A stretch of DNA of 64,000 nt, from assembly GCA_003116975.1 (NCBI GenBank), contig BGKB01000025.1, positions 434,001-498,000 on the forward strand. The letters are read 5' to 3'. Below, in pieces: positions 1-11,500 of the stretch; positions within the stretch are counted from its first letter, which is position 1, and each line of letters starts with the position of its first letter. A program made the translations under genes and the position numbers. This DNA is from Aurantiochytrium sp. KH105 (lineage: Eukaryota; Sar; Bigyra; Thraustochytrida; Thraustochytriidae). Below the pieces are notes generated by a model that was not told where the DNA came from, searched no databases, and was given only the letters and a program-made list of their open reading frames with translations.

Positions 1-112
1 GCCCCTGGCACCTTCTTCCTCGTCCTCTTCTTCATCCTCCGCCGCCACATCCTCCTCGGACGACTGGATGGACATGAGCGTCCTGAGCTGCCTCAGCAAC
101 ACCTTTCGTTGA
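1..112 (+). CDS. 3' tail of an unidentified gene, partial (or opposite-strand gene)
   Basis: The window opens in a frame that runs from base 2 to a TGA at 110-112 and encodes about 36 residues: a run of serines, then an acidic and Met-rich stretch with two cysteines. It reads as a serine-rich C-terminus of a gene beginning outside the window. The opposite strand is also open here and would encode an acidic Glu/Asp-rich segment starting MSIQSSEEDV, so the strand is not certain. No family can be recognised from so little sequence. Confidence 0.3.
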   Translation, partial: PLAPSSSSSSSSSAATSSSDDWMDMSVLSCLSNTFR

Positions 113-350
113 AGATGCGATTTTACCTTGACCTTGACCGATTATGCACGATATACCTTAATGTACACAGTGCCCGCCCACGCGTGCGCTAGGCTGGGGC
201 GCACGCCACGCGCCGCCAGTTTGTTTACTCACAAGTCCTTTTCTCCGGGGAAGCGACTGATTTTGATTCATGATTTGAGATTTTCGAGATTCTGTTTGCT
301 TTGCTTTGCTTATTCATTTCTCTCTCTTGTCACAAGATTGATACAATCCA

Positions 351-410
351 AATCAATTCAATTCGATTCGATTCATTTCAATTCAATTCAATTCAATTCA
401 ATTCAATTCG
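351..410. repeat. ATTCA/ATTCG pentamer microsatellite
   Basis: About a dozen tandem copies of ATTCA with ATTCG and ATTTC variants, in the intergenic space 5' of the GCTT array. Confidence 0.85.
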
Positions 411-520
411 ATACAGTTCTCTTCTCCCCCCGCGAACACCAAGCTCGGCTAAACTCGTAGCGCTCGGCAACCCACGGATATTGCTGCCCACGAGCTTTGA
501 CGAGGCAGACGTAATTTTAT

Positions 521-659
<139 letters not shown>

Positions 660-845
660 CTAACAACATCATGAAAATCACAACCATATCAACTTCTTGT
701 TTCTTTCCCCTACAAACTTAGCCAGCTATATTGCTAGCTCGCCAATGTAAACATACTCTTGTGCTACACGATCCTGCACGCGATCTGCTGACATCAAGCA
801 ATATGAACTTCTTACATTTGCTCTTTCTTACGTCTGGCTCTTCCA

Positions 846-1544
846 TCAGTACGACACGCCAAAAACTGTTACAATGCATCCAACCGAACCGTTTTCCCAC
901 GACACAGTCACACTGTCGTCGGCCTGTGCATTCCAAAACATCGAGGAAGCTACCTCCATGCCCGCACCTCGCGAAGCCTCGTACACAACCGTGGACGCAA
1001 TATATTTGAGATTGTTGCACGCTGTGGACAGGTCTTGCACGCATTGTTGATTAATCGCCTCCACCCATCGCGGTACTGTCGCTGAACGGAAGCTCCGGCC
1101 CTCCAAGTGCTCGGAGATGCTTCTCTCAGCGATGCTTTGCGCTACATTTACCACGTCCACAAAACGTGTGGCGTCGCTCACGTCCCCAAAGGATTCTGCT
1201 TCTGGGCGCGAGCTGCGATGGCGTGACGTACGACCACGCGATGCACACTTGGCCTCCTCATCCTCATCGTCATCATCATCCTCCTTCCTATCATCATGAG
1301 CATAACCACCATCATCATCATCATCATCATCATGATTCATCTCCACATCCCTTGAGTTTCGTCGCATTCCTTGGGTCTCTGGAGTTTTGCCCTCCGTGTC
1401 ATCGTTGATTGGATCGACGTCCACTTTGCCTTCCTCGCTTCCGCCATCGCCTTCGTCGGCTTGTAGAAGTCCCTCGCTCGCAAGGTCCTCGTCGCCCTCG
1501 TCCGCGAGAACCACAATCTCGTCTGCATCATGTCGCCGAGGCAT
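846..1544 (-). CDS. Tctex-1-type dynein light chain with acidic N-terminal extension
   Basis: The C-terminal 110 or so residues of this 232-residue protein are a Tctex-1 (DYNLT) domain: a helical part beginning DATRFVDVVNVAQ, the core ACNNLKYIASTVVYEASRGAG, then the strands ASSMFW, VSWENGSVGCIVTVFGVSY, which match the highly conserved end of the family. Tctex light chains dimerise on dynein intermediate chains in cytoplasmic or axonemal dynein. The first 120 residues are disordered and very acidic (runs of seven Asp and mixed Asp/Glu), encoded by an imperfect CAT/TCA trinucleotide repeat. Classical DYNLT1 is about 113 residues, so this resembles the longer TCTEX1D class. The frame is open upstream to about 1613 but only the codon at 1544 is ATG; an upstream exon is possible. 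Whether it serves cytoplasmic or ciliary dynein cannot be told from sequence alone. Confidence 0.85.
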   Translation of the reverse strand: MPRRHDADEIVVLADEGDEDLASEGLLQADEGDGGSEEGKVDVDPINDDTEGKTPETQGMRRNSRDVEMNHDDDDDDDGGYAHDDRKEDDDDDEDEEAKCASRGRTSRHRSSRPEAESFGDVSDATRFVDVVNVAQSIAERSISEHLEGRSFRSATVPRWVEAINQQCVQDLSTACNNLKYIASTVVYEASRGAGMEVASSMFWNAQADDSVTVSWENGSVGCIVTVFGVSY

Positions 1545-1993
1545 CGCCGCTTCTTCTTCTCGCTCGTGTCTCCTCGCTGCGGAAGCCCAAATCACGCGAG
1601 AGCGTCCGCGCACGATGTGTCGTTTCTCCCCGTTCGGCTTTGCTTTCTTGTGCTCTGCCGCAGCCCGGGCATCTGGGCTTGCGCGGCTCTCGTCATACTA
1701 TTCTAGTACATCGCTTTGTGTGTCCGTTGAGCCGCTTTTTTTTTTTTACACAGTCTCTACCAAGCCCCTGCACAAAGCGTATTCAACTTGAACGTCTCGA
1801 CCGTCGGTGACCACGATAGGCCTTTTGGGATAGACAAGACGTTCACGTTTCCTTTCCGTCTTCACCCGAAGGAAAAGGACGGGCTTCTGCATGGAGACGT
1901 GACCGTGAAGGTGGCAAAGCCCGTGCGTGCGATAGCCGCCAACGAACCGCCTCGCAGCGCATCGCTCCAGGACACGAAAGCAAACACAAATAA
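1545..1993. promoter_or_regulatory. Divergent promoter region between Tctex and TMC genes
   Basis: This is the 449 bp between the start codons of two genes transcribed away from each other, so it must hold both promoters. A T-run of about eleven bases lies at 1736-1746. The last 30 bases before the TMC start are A/C-rich with few T. No TATA box is convincing. Confidence 0.5.
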
Positions 1994-4900
1994 ATGCCAG
2001 GCAAAAGGAGGGTTCATCCCGAGCCCGGCGCGCTCGAAAGCGAGCTCTCCCTCGATGCCGACGAGGACAATGCAAATGCAAACACAACGGCGTGGACATC
2101 TATAGCCGGCCTCGACGCGCCGGGAACAGGTGGCGGATACTACGGTACGGGCGGAACACCGAGGCAAGATCGAGGTTTTGAAGAGGGCCAGGGAGGCCTT
2201 ACTATTGACGATCAAGCGTCCCAGGGCAGCGACGCCGGCATCGAGCTCTTTGCCACAAACGCAGCGACCGAGCGTGCTCTCGAAGTCGACTTCCTCGATC
2301 TTGACGACGATGATTCTGACGCTCGTGGTGATCGTGGTGGAAGACGGCGTCCAGACACGCAAGAAGTACCACAATTTGCGAGCGCGCTAAACGCAAGCAT
2401 GAAACAGAAACAATTGCCCAGTACTCTCGCTGGCAATGCTAAAAACGCTGCAGCTTCGGAAGACGACGAGGAGGATGAGGAAGATGAGGAAGCTGACCTT
2501 CTCGGTATTGACGATGGTGCTGAGGAACTTCTCGGCATCGCCCAACTCCCCGGAGCTGGGCCTTCCGCATTCATGAATCCAGAAATCGAAAAAAAGGTCG
2601 AGCAGCTCGCTCAAGCCGTCAAGATCTATAAAGAAAAGAACCGCAAGCTGCGCGAAAAGCACGACAAGGCTGCCAAAGACGCCAAAATGCTCCGCGAGGC
2701 ACTCGAAAAGCTCGAAGAGGAAAAGGAAGAGGCCGAACTGCGCGCCGAGCGTGAGTTACGCCTCATACAGTTCAAAAACCTTGGCGCTGCCGCGGGGGGC
2801 GGCGGCGCCGCGGGTCGTCATCTAGCCACTGACCTTGAAGCCCAGCGCAAACGAGAAGAGGCTCGCCGCCAAATGTACGCCGCGACAAACGATCAGGGCG
2901 ATGACTACGATGTCATTCTCGGCATGCAAGACACAAGGCGCGCCGGAGGTCTTTTTGCCAGTCTATACAAGCTCATGGCGCGCCTCCAGCGGAAATATAC
3001 GCCTCTGCAGCGAGACGTGCGCCGCGCAGAGGCGCGATTTGGTAGTTCTGTTGCCTCGTACTTTTACTTTTTCAGGTGGATGATTGCAAATTACATTGCT
3101 CTTGCGCTCATCTGCCTGATTTTTCTCATTCGGCATATTACTGCGCTTTTGTGGTACCAGAACCTGAGCCAGGACGACCGCAATCGGTTTTACAACTCTG
3201 CGGGAGAGCCGAGGCTCGCCTTTGATTGGTCCTCGAGCGATTGGTCTGCATTATCCTCTTTCTTGCCAAAGTTCCTCATGATTTCCAGCTTCAATCCAGG
3301 GGATTCGGCGACGCAGTTCTTCGCAGACAATCTACATGCCGGAACGCCCATCCGCGACGCAAGCGGTGCTCAAGTGAGTGCCACGTCCTACAACCCGGGT
3401 GCGGAACTTGGCGAACGCATGGACTACATCAGTCTTCTCATCTTTTGCAATCTTGTCCTTCTCGGATCTTCCATCAACAAGTGGATCCGCGAGGATCGCC
3501 GCGCCAAGGCCTTTGGCCTCTTTGAGGACCTCGACAGTCAGTCGCGCTTCGCGCAGAGCGCTCTCAATGCCTGGGATCATAGCATCAGCGACCCTCGCGA
3601 GGTCGAGGATCTCAAACACACGCTTCTTGACCAATACTTTCTCACCACGCACGAACTCAATACTGCCAACAAGAAAAAGGGCCGCAGTTTTAAGGAGCGT
3701 CTCACGCTTCGTGCGCGCCGCATCACCGCCAATTTCATCTACATTTCCGTTCAAGGATCCAGTGCCGCGGCAATCATCTACCTGACCGCAACTTCAGCGC
3801 AAATGAGCCAAAATATCCTGCAAATCATCAGCGATAACGCCTCCCTGCAGTGGCTGCTCCCCGTCGTTACGCTCGTATCCGGGTCCATTGTTCCCCTCGC
3901 CGTCAGCGTCATCAACGCCCTACTGCCAGCTGTGGTCACCTTCGTCACCGCCTTTGAAAAGTGGGACGATGGCGGCTTTCACACAAAGTACATGCTCTCC
4001 CGCCTCTTTGTGGCCAAGATCCTCAACGCCTTCATTCAGGTCTTTTCCTTTTTGCAGCTTCTCGATCCGTACATGCTACGAGGGGACCCTATCATAAGTC
4101 GCGACTTTTCTCTCACCGCACGCACCAATACAGAAAAACGTCTTGTTTCCGTCGGATCCACCTATGGGGCCGCCGGCACTGTGCCACGTGGTCTCGACGA
4201 GTGCCGGGCCGACCTTTACGGTGCAGGCATTTTCCAGCTCGTAATTACCGAATTCGTCGTCTCCAAGACCGCCTTTGCGATCGTGCCTGCCGCCAAGTAC
4301 TTCATCGCCAAGCTGCGCAAGCGCCCTTTCGAGCGCAACGAGTTCCACGTCGCCAAGCACATGGTCGACCTCCTTTTCTTTCAGCAGCTCTGCTTCATGT
4401 CCTTTCCTTTCTTCCCTTTTGGCACCATTTTTATCGCTGGCATGATGTTTCTCGGCTTCAAGCTGCAGCTACGCGTTCTTAATGGTTTCATGCAGAAACC
4501 AAAGAAACCTTGGAGCGCACGCGACGCCGCCAACTTTTTCATCAAGTTCTTCTTCCTCACTTTCGTCCTCAGCTTTGCCGTACTTTGGTTCATGCTCGCT
4601 TCAGAGACGCTTCCCAAGGCCTGTTCGCTTCAGGAACACCTTGTGCAGGCTTCTTTTGATAGCAATCCGCTTGAACAGTGCTTCAGCGAAAATCCCACGG
4701 CTGCTGACAGTGAGCCGACTTGCTTCATGAGCGACCGTACGGCCTCTGAAATTGCGCTTGGTGAAGCACGGGCTCCGGGACTCGAAGAGCTGCGCTTCTG
4801 GGAAGAATACTTTGTTGCCAGCGTCCCGGACGGCACCTTTGCAGACGATGCGATCATCGACACAGAGGCGCGACTGCGTGCGTTGCTCGGGTACCCGAAT

Positions 4901-5224
4901 CAGACGACTGTAAGCTTTTCCTCTCTCGTTGTCTGCTCGCTCAGTTGTGGACCTTTTGTCTACAACATGAACTATTACTCCTCGCTCGACACATACTTGA
5001 GCAACTACATAAAGACGTTATACACCCTCGCAACGCAGAGCCCTTTGTTCGTTTGGGCCATTGCCATCGTCTTCTTACTTCGGTACCTTTTCACCAAGAA
5101 CACAATCGGTGTCCTCTTTGAGCTCCAGGAGGAGAAGGAGATTTCGCTTCGAAACCTCGTGGCAAATCTCGAGTCAAAGATTAAAAAGCTCACGGCCAAA
5201 ATCGAAAAGATGAAGGTTGAATAA
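1994..5224 (+). CDS. TMC-family transmembrane channel-like protein
   Basis: This is a 1076-residue polytopic membrane protein of the TMC family (anoctamin/TMC/OSCA superfamily); animal TMC1/2 form the mechanotransduction channel pore. An in-frame TAA directly precedes the ATG, so the start is firm. Residues 1-190 are acidic and disordered, 195-260 form a charged coiled coil, and the first membrane helix is near 357-380. Further helices occur around 480, 590-660, 670-700, 750, 790-850 and 860-880. The TMC signature region is recognisable at roughly 795-865 (the FFPFGTIFIAGMMFLGFKLQ segment, then KPKKPWSARDAANFF), and the short CGPF motif follows near 975. A last helix near 1020-1040 is followed by a basic coiled coil at the C-terminus. 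The canonical CWET motif is not clearly visible. It is about 300 residues longer than human TMC1, mainly in its N-terminal tail and loops. Ion selectivity and gating are unknown. Confidence 0.82.
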   Translation: MPGKRRVHPEPGALESELSLDADEDNANANTTAWTSIAGLDAPGTGGGYYGTGGTPRQDRGFEEGQGGLTIDDQASQGSDAGIELFATNAATERALEVDFLDLDDDDSDARGDRGGRRRPDTQEVPQFASALNASMKQKQLPSTLAGNAKNAAASEDDEEDEEDEEADLLGIDDGAEELLGIAQLPGAGPSAFMNPEIEKKVEQLAQAVKIYKEKNRKLREKHDKAAKDAKMLREALEKLEEEKEEAELRAERELRLIQFKNLGAAAGGGGAAGRHLATDLEAQRKREEARRQMYAATNDQGDDYDVILGMQDTRRAGGLFASLYKLMARLQRKYTPLQRDVRRAEARFGSSVASYFYFFRWMIANYIALALICLIFLIRHITALLWYQNLSQDDRNRFYNSAGEPRLAFDWSSSDWSALSSFLPKFLMISSFNPGDSATQFFADNLHAGTPIRDASGAQVSATSYNPGAELGERMDYISLLIFCNLVLLGSSINKWIREDRRAKAFGLFEDLDSQSRFAQSALNAWDHSISDPREVEDLKHTLLDQYFLTTHELNTANKKKGRSFKERLTLRARRITANFIYISVQGSSAAAIIYLTATSAQMSQNILQIISDNASLQWLLPVVTLVSGSIVPLAVSVINALLPAVVTFVTAFEKWDDGGFHTKYMLSRLFVAKILNAFIQVFSFLQLLDPYMLRGDPIISRDFSLTARTNTEKRLVSVGSTYGAAGTVPRGLDECRADLYGAGIFQLVITEFVVSKTAFAIVPAAKYFIAKLRKRPFERNEFHVAKHMVDLLFFQQLCFMSFPFFPFGTIFIAGMMFLGFKLQLRVLNGFMQKPKKPWSARDAANFFIKFFFLTFVLSFAVLWFMLASETLPKACSLQEHLVQASFDSNPLEQCFSENPTAADSEPTCFMSDRTASEIALGEARAPGLEELRFWEEYFVASVPDGTFADDAIIDTEARLRALLGYPNQTTVSFSSLVVCSLSCGPFVYNMNYYSSLDTYLSNYIKTLYTLATQSPLFVWAIAIVFLLRYLFTKNTIGVLFELQEEKEISLRNLVANLESKIKKLTAKIEKMKVE

Positions 5225-5582
5225 GTAGTCACCTACGTATAAGTAATAGCAAACACATCCACGATTTGCTTCGTTTTCCTTGTGTAGAAATCACCATAGT
5301 ATTGATCCAAAGACCGATGCTAAACCTCAGATGGCCCATTCAGCCCAAGAGGGAGAGAGGGGTAAATGTGTACCAACTAAAGGCCCCGCTCCATCAATCG
5401 CCACTTTGCGTAGAATACAGAGTATACGCACCCAAACTCATGCTTTGTGCGGCGACTCGACGCAGACCAAAAATCGTATCAGTTATTGCCCAGCCTGAGA
5501 AACTTCCGCAACGCATCAAAACCTTCTCCTTGACTAGCTCCCTCTCCAGCTCTCTCTCCCTCTCACTCTTTGTGGTCATCAA
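5225..5582. other. Convergent 3' intergenic region
   Basis: The TMC gene and the THADA-like gene end towards each other here, so this holds two 3' untranslated regions. A TC-rich stretch lies at 5528-5570. No gene or structured RNA is visible. Confidence 0.6.
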
Positions 5583-8500
5583 TTATTCAAGAGCACGCTT
5601 TCGCGCGACAACGAGAAGCCTTCGGAGAGCCGGATGCAAGGGCGCGACGCCCTCTGGATCAAGCGTTCGAAGCAAACGCGCCTTGCACTCACGAGAGCCC
5701 GCCAGCGCCGCCCGACAAAGGTGCGCAAAGGCATCGTGGTGGAAGGAAACGCCGCCTGGCCACGCCGTCTCGCGCACAAGACGCTCGAGAGCAGGAAAGT
5801 CGAGCACTTCCTGGACTCCGGCCTCTTGTACAACAGCGTCATGAGTGTGTTGCTGCGCCTCCATCACATCTCGCAAAAGATTCAGAGGCTCGGCGTAGAT
5901 GTTGTCCGGCTCCACCATAAAGACGCGTTCCTTGAGGAGCCCAAGGTCGCGCGGACTTGCCGCCAGCGCGCGGGGGCCAGGGTGCAACTCGCCACATTGC
6001 GCCCACGCAGCGGCGCGTACTTCGACCCAAGCCGACCCGTCCAACGTCTCAAACATGTGCCGCAGCAAGGCCCGTACCACGAGGGGCTCGCACTGTGGAA
6101 GTGCACGGAGCGAAGGGACCTGACGCACCGCCATGGCGAGCGCCCCGCGCCGGAGATTGTCCACTTCGTCCTGCGCAAGTGCGAGCAGGGCCCGCCACGC
6201 GAACGCAAGCGACGGAGACGAGACCTCCAAAACGCCAGACGTCCCGAGCGCCTCGAGAGCAGCGCTGCGCAGAAGCGTGCTTTGCACAGGCTTGGCGCAG
6301 TCGTGAATGATCGCAGCAAGGGCAACCTGTACCTCTCTTTGCGAGGCAGCGTACCGGCCCAAGGCGCGCACCACTGCGCCCTGGGCGCCCTCGCCAACGC
6401 ATACTTGCGAGTGAAACATGGTCAAAAGCCGCTGTGCGACTGTGGGCGATCGCTGGCCCTCGCTGGAGGCCAGCAAGTCCATTCGTGCGATTAGTTCTGG
6501 GTAGAAGAACACGCCCGCTTCAGTCAATGTCACATGCTCAGCTGCTTCGAGGACCTTTTGCGCCAAAGGTGAAGATCCCGTCGCCACATCTTTGGCAGCC
6601 CGCAGCGCCGCAAGACGCCTGCGGCAGTCCTCGCTGCGCAGATTCTCCACTAAAAAGTTCGACGCCAACAGCCGGCACGAAAGCGCAACACTGTCCTCCG
6701 TCTGCCAGGGACTGTCTCCGGCCCGCTTGGCGAGATCCAAGATCGGCGCAGAGAGCGCCGCGCGCGGTCGTAGCAATGAAAAGTTCCAAAGGGCGTCCCA
6801 GGTGGCCGTGTACACCATCGAAGAGGGCCCGCACGATTCCAGGACGGCGCGCAGCGCATTGCTCAGAGGCGTCTCAAGGGCTCCAATCGCCTCGCTTGCG
6901 CGCGGACCCGTGTGCAGCTTACGTTCACGAATTGTCACCAACAACTGGGTAAGTTGTAATAAGAGGCCATGCGCGTGATTGTGGCCAAGACGTGGCGGCG
7001 ACGAGGCACAGCTATCGCTCAGCATGGCAAGAATCTCTCGAATTGTGTCGAGAAGTCGGAATTCCGGACAAAGACTGGCCAGCGCTCGCGAGGCCATCGA
7101 GCGCGCCATCACGTGCGGTTGAGAAGCGCACGCAAGGAGGAGCGGTAAAAAGGGAAGGACGTCCTTATTTCCCGCCTCCCACGCCTCCTTGTGCTCTCCG
7201 ACAAAGGCCTCTTCCTCCCCTTCGGGAGACACAAAGGCTGGTCGCAATCGGGACAGAATCAAGAGCATGGGGTACAGACTGGGATCCATCGCGCCCATTT
7301 TGTTGTGCCCAAGACGCTGCTCGTTGACGATGCGTCGGAGATTCTCGAGCACCGCCAAAAAGACATCCCCATAACGCTGCATGAAAAAAGCAGAGTTCAC
7401 GAGCACGGCCCCCATCGTGCGGCTCACGCGCATGTTCTCCTGGCCAAAGGCTCGCTGGATCACACGGGCAAACACCATCATGGACGAGTTTCGCACTTGC
7501 CAATTGTCATTTCTAAAGCCACGCAACGACAGCAGCAAGAGCTGCGGAAGGTATTCTTGCAGCTCGTGCTGCAGCGAGCCGTCCTCGAAAAGCATCTTCA
7601 AGATATTCAGCCCGTGCACGCGAATGCGCATATCCTCAGCATTGCTTGCCAGCAGCATGAGACGGGTCACCATACGTTCCAGCAGCACGGTGCGTCCCGC
7701 GCGAGGCTCGGCGCACGCAAGAGCCAAAAACGCGCTTGCAAACCCGACGGACCGCCTCAAGTAAAAACCTTGAAGCCCGCCCTCGAGTCGATGCAGCAAA
7801 TAGTTGGTCCACTGCATTGGAAGCTTGGACAACGCCGGGCTTTTGCGCAGGCGAAGCAAGCGCGCTGCAATGCCTTGAAAAGAATTGCCGACCACGCGGA
7901 TTGCGCCCATGTGTCGCAAGCGAATCAGCAGCTGCAGCTGCACGGCGCCAATTGCTGCAACCCGAGGGGCAGCGAGCACAAAGGCGTCCGTCTCCAACTC
8001 AAGTGGACAGGTGCGCACAATCGTCTCCATACACATTGTCACCTCGCGAATGACGAGCCAGTCGCTGACAACCACGTTTTCGTTATTGTGAATTGGTCGA
8101 TCCATGAGAATGAGGTTGTCGTCGCCTCTCCTGCTCGACGACCCGCCTTCCTTGCTGGCTGCATTCATAGTAGTAGTGTTATCACCGCTGTTGTCTGCGT
8201 CGACGGCACCGTCGTCGTCGTCGGAGAGCTGTTCCATGTCCTCGTCCTCATCGTCCAAGTCGCTGCCATCATCTGCGTCTGTCTGCTTCTTGCACACGAC
8301 AGCGGCAGCGAGTTCACACGCCTTGTTGAGCACGTTGAGTGAATCCTCAGCCACTTGCACCCAGGCATCCGGATCACGGCGAAGCGTGGACTCGCTCACC
8401 TCCCAGCAGTTGCGAAAGGCTTGCAGGAGGCCAAAGCACGACTCGGCCCCAGGCTCGCGATACAGCTTGATGAGGTCGGCCAAGAAGGCGCGTGCCACAA

Positions 8501-11500
8501 GGTCCCGCGGGAGATTCTGGCCCACTGCTTCTGCTTCAAAGTTGTCGCTCGCTTGTTCTTGAAAGGGTTCCACAGGACCCTCGTCGGGGAACAAAAACAT
8601 GTTTGGTTCCATGCAGCGCTCCTTGAGCCGCTGGTCAGTGCCCGTGAGATAGTCGACCTGGAGTCCGGCCTCGCGCAGCTCGCGCGTTCCTGTGCACTCT
8701 ACAAATTTTGACGGCTCGCGCACGCCAACCACGACGCGCTTGACGCCAGCAGCGATGCAGCGAGAGGTACATGGACGATTGCCGGACAGACGCTTGCTAC
8801 AAGGCTCCATGGTCGTGTAGATTGTCGTACCTTTGGCTCCGCCCCGAGCAATATCATCCACGTCCTCGTCCTTTTCGTCAAAGCCGCCAATCTTCATAAA
8901 TGCCGTTTCTTCCGCGTGCGTGTTGCCCGGAAGCTCGCGGCTAAAACCGCGCGCCAAAATCTCCACGTCCGCCTCGCGCACGATAATGGACCCAACGTTG
9001 TACGCCTTCTCGGCACGCTCACACTTGAACGCCTCGGCGCAGGACAAGTGCATCCGAGCAACGTCCATGCGCGACTGGATGCCAGGATCCTCACGCGACG
9101 TTGGCTCGCCACGCAGACCCACCGCCCAGCCCTCGCCGAGGACATAACGCTCGTAAACAAGCTGCAAGAGGGTGCTCCCTCCTCGAGCATTACGGACCTT
9201 GAGACTTTTGGCGAGCAAAAGCGCCCACTTGACGAGCTTGTGCACTGCAGTCCACGTGTCGAGTCCAGGAAGAGGTGCAGGGACGCGTCGAAGCACTTGC
9301 AGAGCAAGCGTCCGCGGCTGCTCGTGCACGTCGCGCACGAGACTAAGAAGAGAAAAGGTGTGATCCTGATGTTCGAGGCGACAGATATCGGGCGAGGTCG
9401 AAAAGACTTCAAACATGATGGACAAGTGCGAAAGCACCATGCTCGATCGCTCGCGCGGCATGTCGGGATAAATTTGCTCGATCATGGTGCGCTTGAACCA
9501 TTTGAGAAAGTCAAGGACGGCGGCGCGATCCTTATCGGTCACATGCTCATCGTCGGCACGTCTGCTTTGAACAAGAGCGATGCTAATCCATTCGAAAAAC
9601 AGTTGCGAGCTGCGGCGCAACCCCTGCGCGCAGCTCTCCGAGACCGACTTGTGCACAGTGCAGCTATAGACAACCCTTGCAAGGCGGAGGACCTCGGCGC
9701 TTGGCATACGCTGTTTTTTGGTGGGGCAAAGCACAAGCTTGACAGCTCGCAGTTGGACAAGGTCATCAGCGTGCTCGAGTCCGTGCCGCACAGCTTCGGA
9801 AGGGATACGCACAACCTTTGTCGAAGCGAGAGCAGGTGACCCTGCCTTGGGCGAGCGCGGTGACCGGGGCGATTTGCCACTCGTGCTGTTGTCATCGAAG
9901 GCAGCAAATTCGACGCGAAGTCCCGCGCTCGAGAGTGCGCCCCAAAGCCGAAGCTGGTCCTCCAGCGCCGGCTTGCGCTTCTCCAGCGCCTCTTGGAGCG
10001 TAAGACAGGTAATGCCGCTGACGGAACTGAGCAGCTCGGGTACGATTCGAGTCGCGACCTGCTCCGCGGCGCTCGTATCGCCCTTTGTGATGGCATCCAG
10101 AAGCGCCTCAAGCCAGATGGGTCGTGCATCAAGACCCTCACGCTCCTCGAGATTGCTTGCCATGTCTCGAAATAGCTTGGTGCTCACCGTGAAGACCTGC
10201 CCGTGCTCCTCGAAGCAGCGCAATAGCGCTGGCATAATGTTTGGATCCACATCTAATAAGCCGCGCGCACCGTCGTGCTCGAGAAAGCGCCCAACAGCCA
10301 AGAGCGCGGCCCGGAGGTTGGTGGTCTGTGATCCTGGCTCGTGCAAAGTGACTTCTTGCAAGAGACGACGGAGAAGCGTCCCTCGCGCTGCGAGCGCGTC
10401 GTCGCGCTCGGCTACAAAAGGTTGAGGAATAGACGCTGGATCTGCAAAGGCGACTGCCTCGAGAACCTCGAGAGAGGCATTGAAGAGCGGTTCGAGGTAA
10501 TAGCGCGCTTTGCGAGATCCTTGACTCCAATTGTCCAGGACAAAGTCGAGAAGCGCAAGGCAGCACTTTTTGCCATGGCTCCGCCAGAGCAATAGGGCCG
10601 GCATTTCCAGGAGATGGAGTCCTTGCTTAAAAAGCTTGCACCATGCTTCAAGGCCCGTGAGACAGTACCCCTGCACTGTAGCATTAAAAACGTGTGCTTC
10701 AGAGATGGCCATGAGCTTGGCAAATATGCGCTCGGATACCGTTCCGGCATTGTCCTGAGCAGTCTCGTTTGTGTTTGTATCCGCTGCAAGCAAGAGAGAT
10801 CGCGGTACGCATGCAAGAAGGTTGCGAAGCAGCAGAGCAGCGGCAGGTTCGGTGCACGATGCAGCAAGCAGGGCAACGAGCGCGCGCGGATCGCCATTTT
10901 CACTAGCCTTGTCATCGAGAGAGTCGCTTGCGGCTGGTGCCGCGGCAGACGAGGGCATGGACGAGCTGTGGGCCTTGGCAGCGGATGACGCTGCGACATT
11001 CGGAGCGCTGCACGCAGTATCAGCACCAGCACCAGCACCAGCACCAGTCCCAGCGCCAGCGCTAGCGCCAGCCCCAGTGACAGCGTCTGTAGGCTTGCCG
11101 CCGACCTGAGAGCCCGAATGGACCTCGCACAGCTTGACAATGGCGCGACGGACCTCACCAGGGGCACAAAAGGTGAGATCAAGACGAACAATGGAAATGC
11201 CCGCAAACATTTCGATGCTCTTTGTTGCTGCGGCAACGTCAGAATCAGCAGCGGCATTGACCCAGGGAAAGAGCGACTCTTGTGCCATGCCACGAGCTTC
11301 CTCGCGGTCTGCAGGTCCCGTCGAGGCTATACGAGTACAGGCTCCTGGCGCCTGAAGGTACTCCATGAGCGCTTGTACTGGCACTTCAGCGTTTGCTAGA
11401 GCCACAGACGCGTCGAGTGCAGTGTCTGGGCCGGCAGCTAGTGCCGGTATGTTGAGGTCGCGCTGAAGCAGTCGAAGCGTGCGCAAAAGGAGACCTGGAT

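Noticed and set aside
7191-8342. A 383-codon plus-strand frame, and another at 8916-9839, opposite the THADA-like gene
   Set aside because: Antisense shadows of the THADA-deaminase frame, without recognisable domains.
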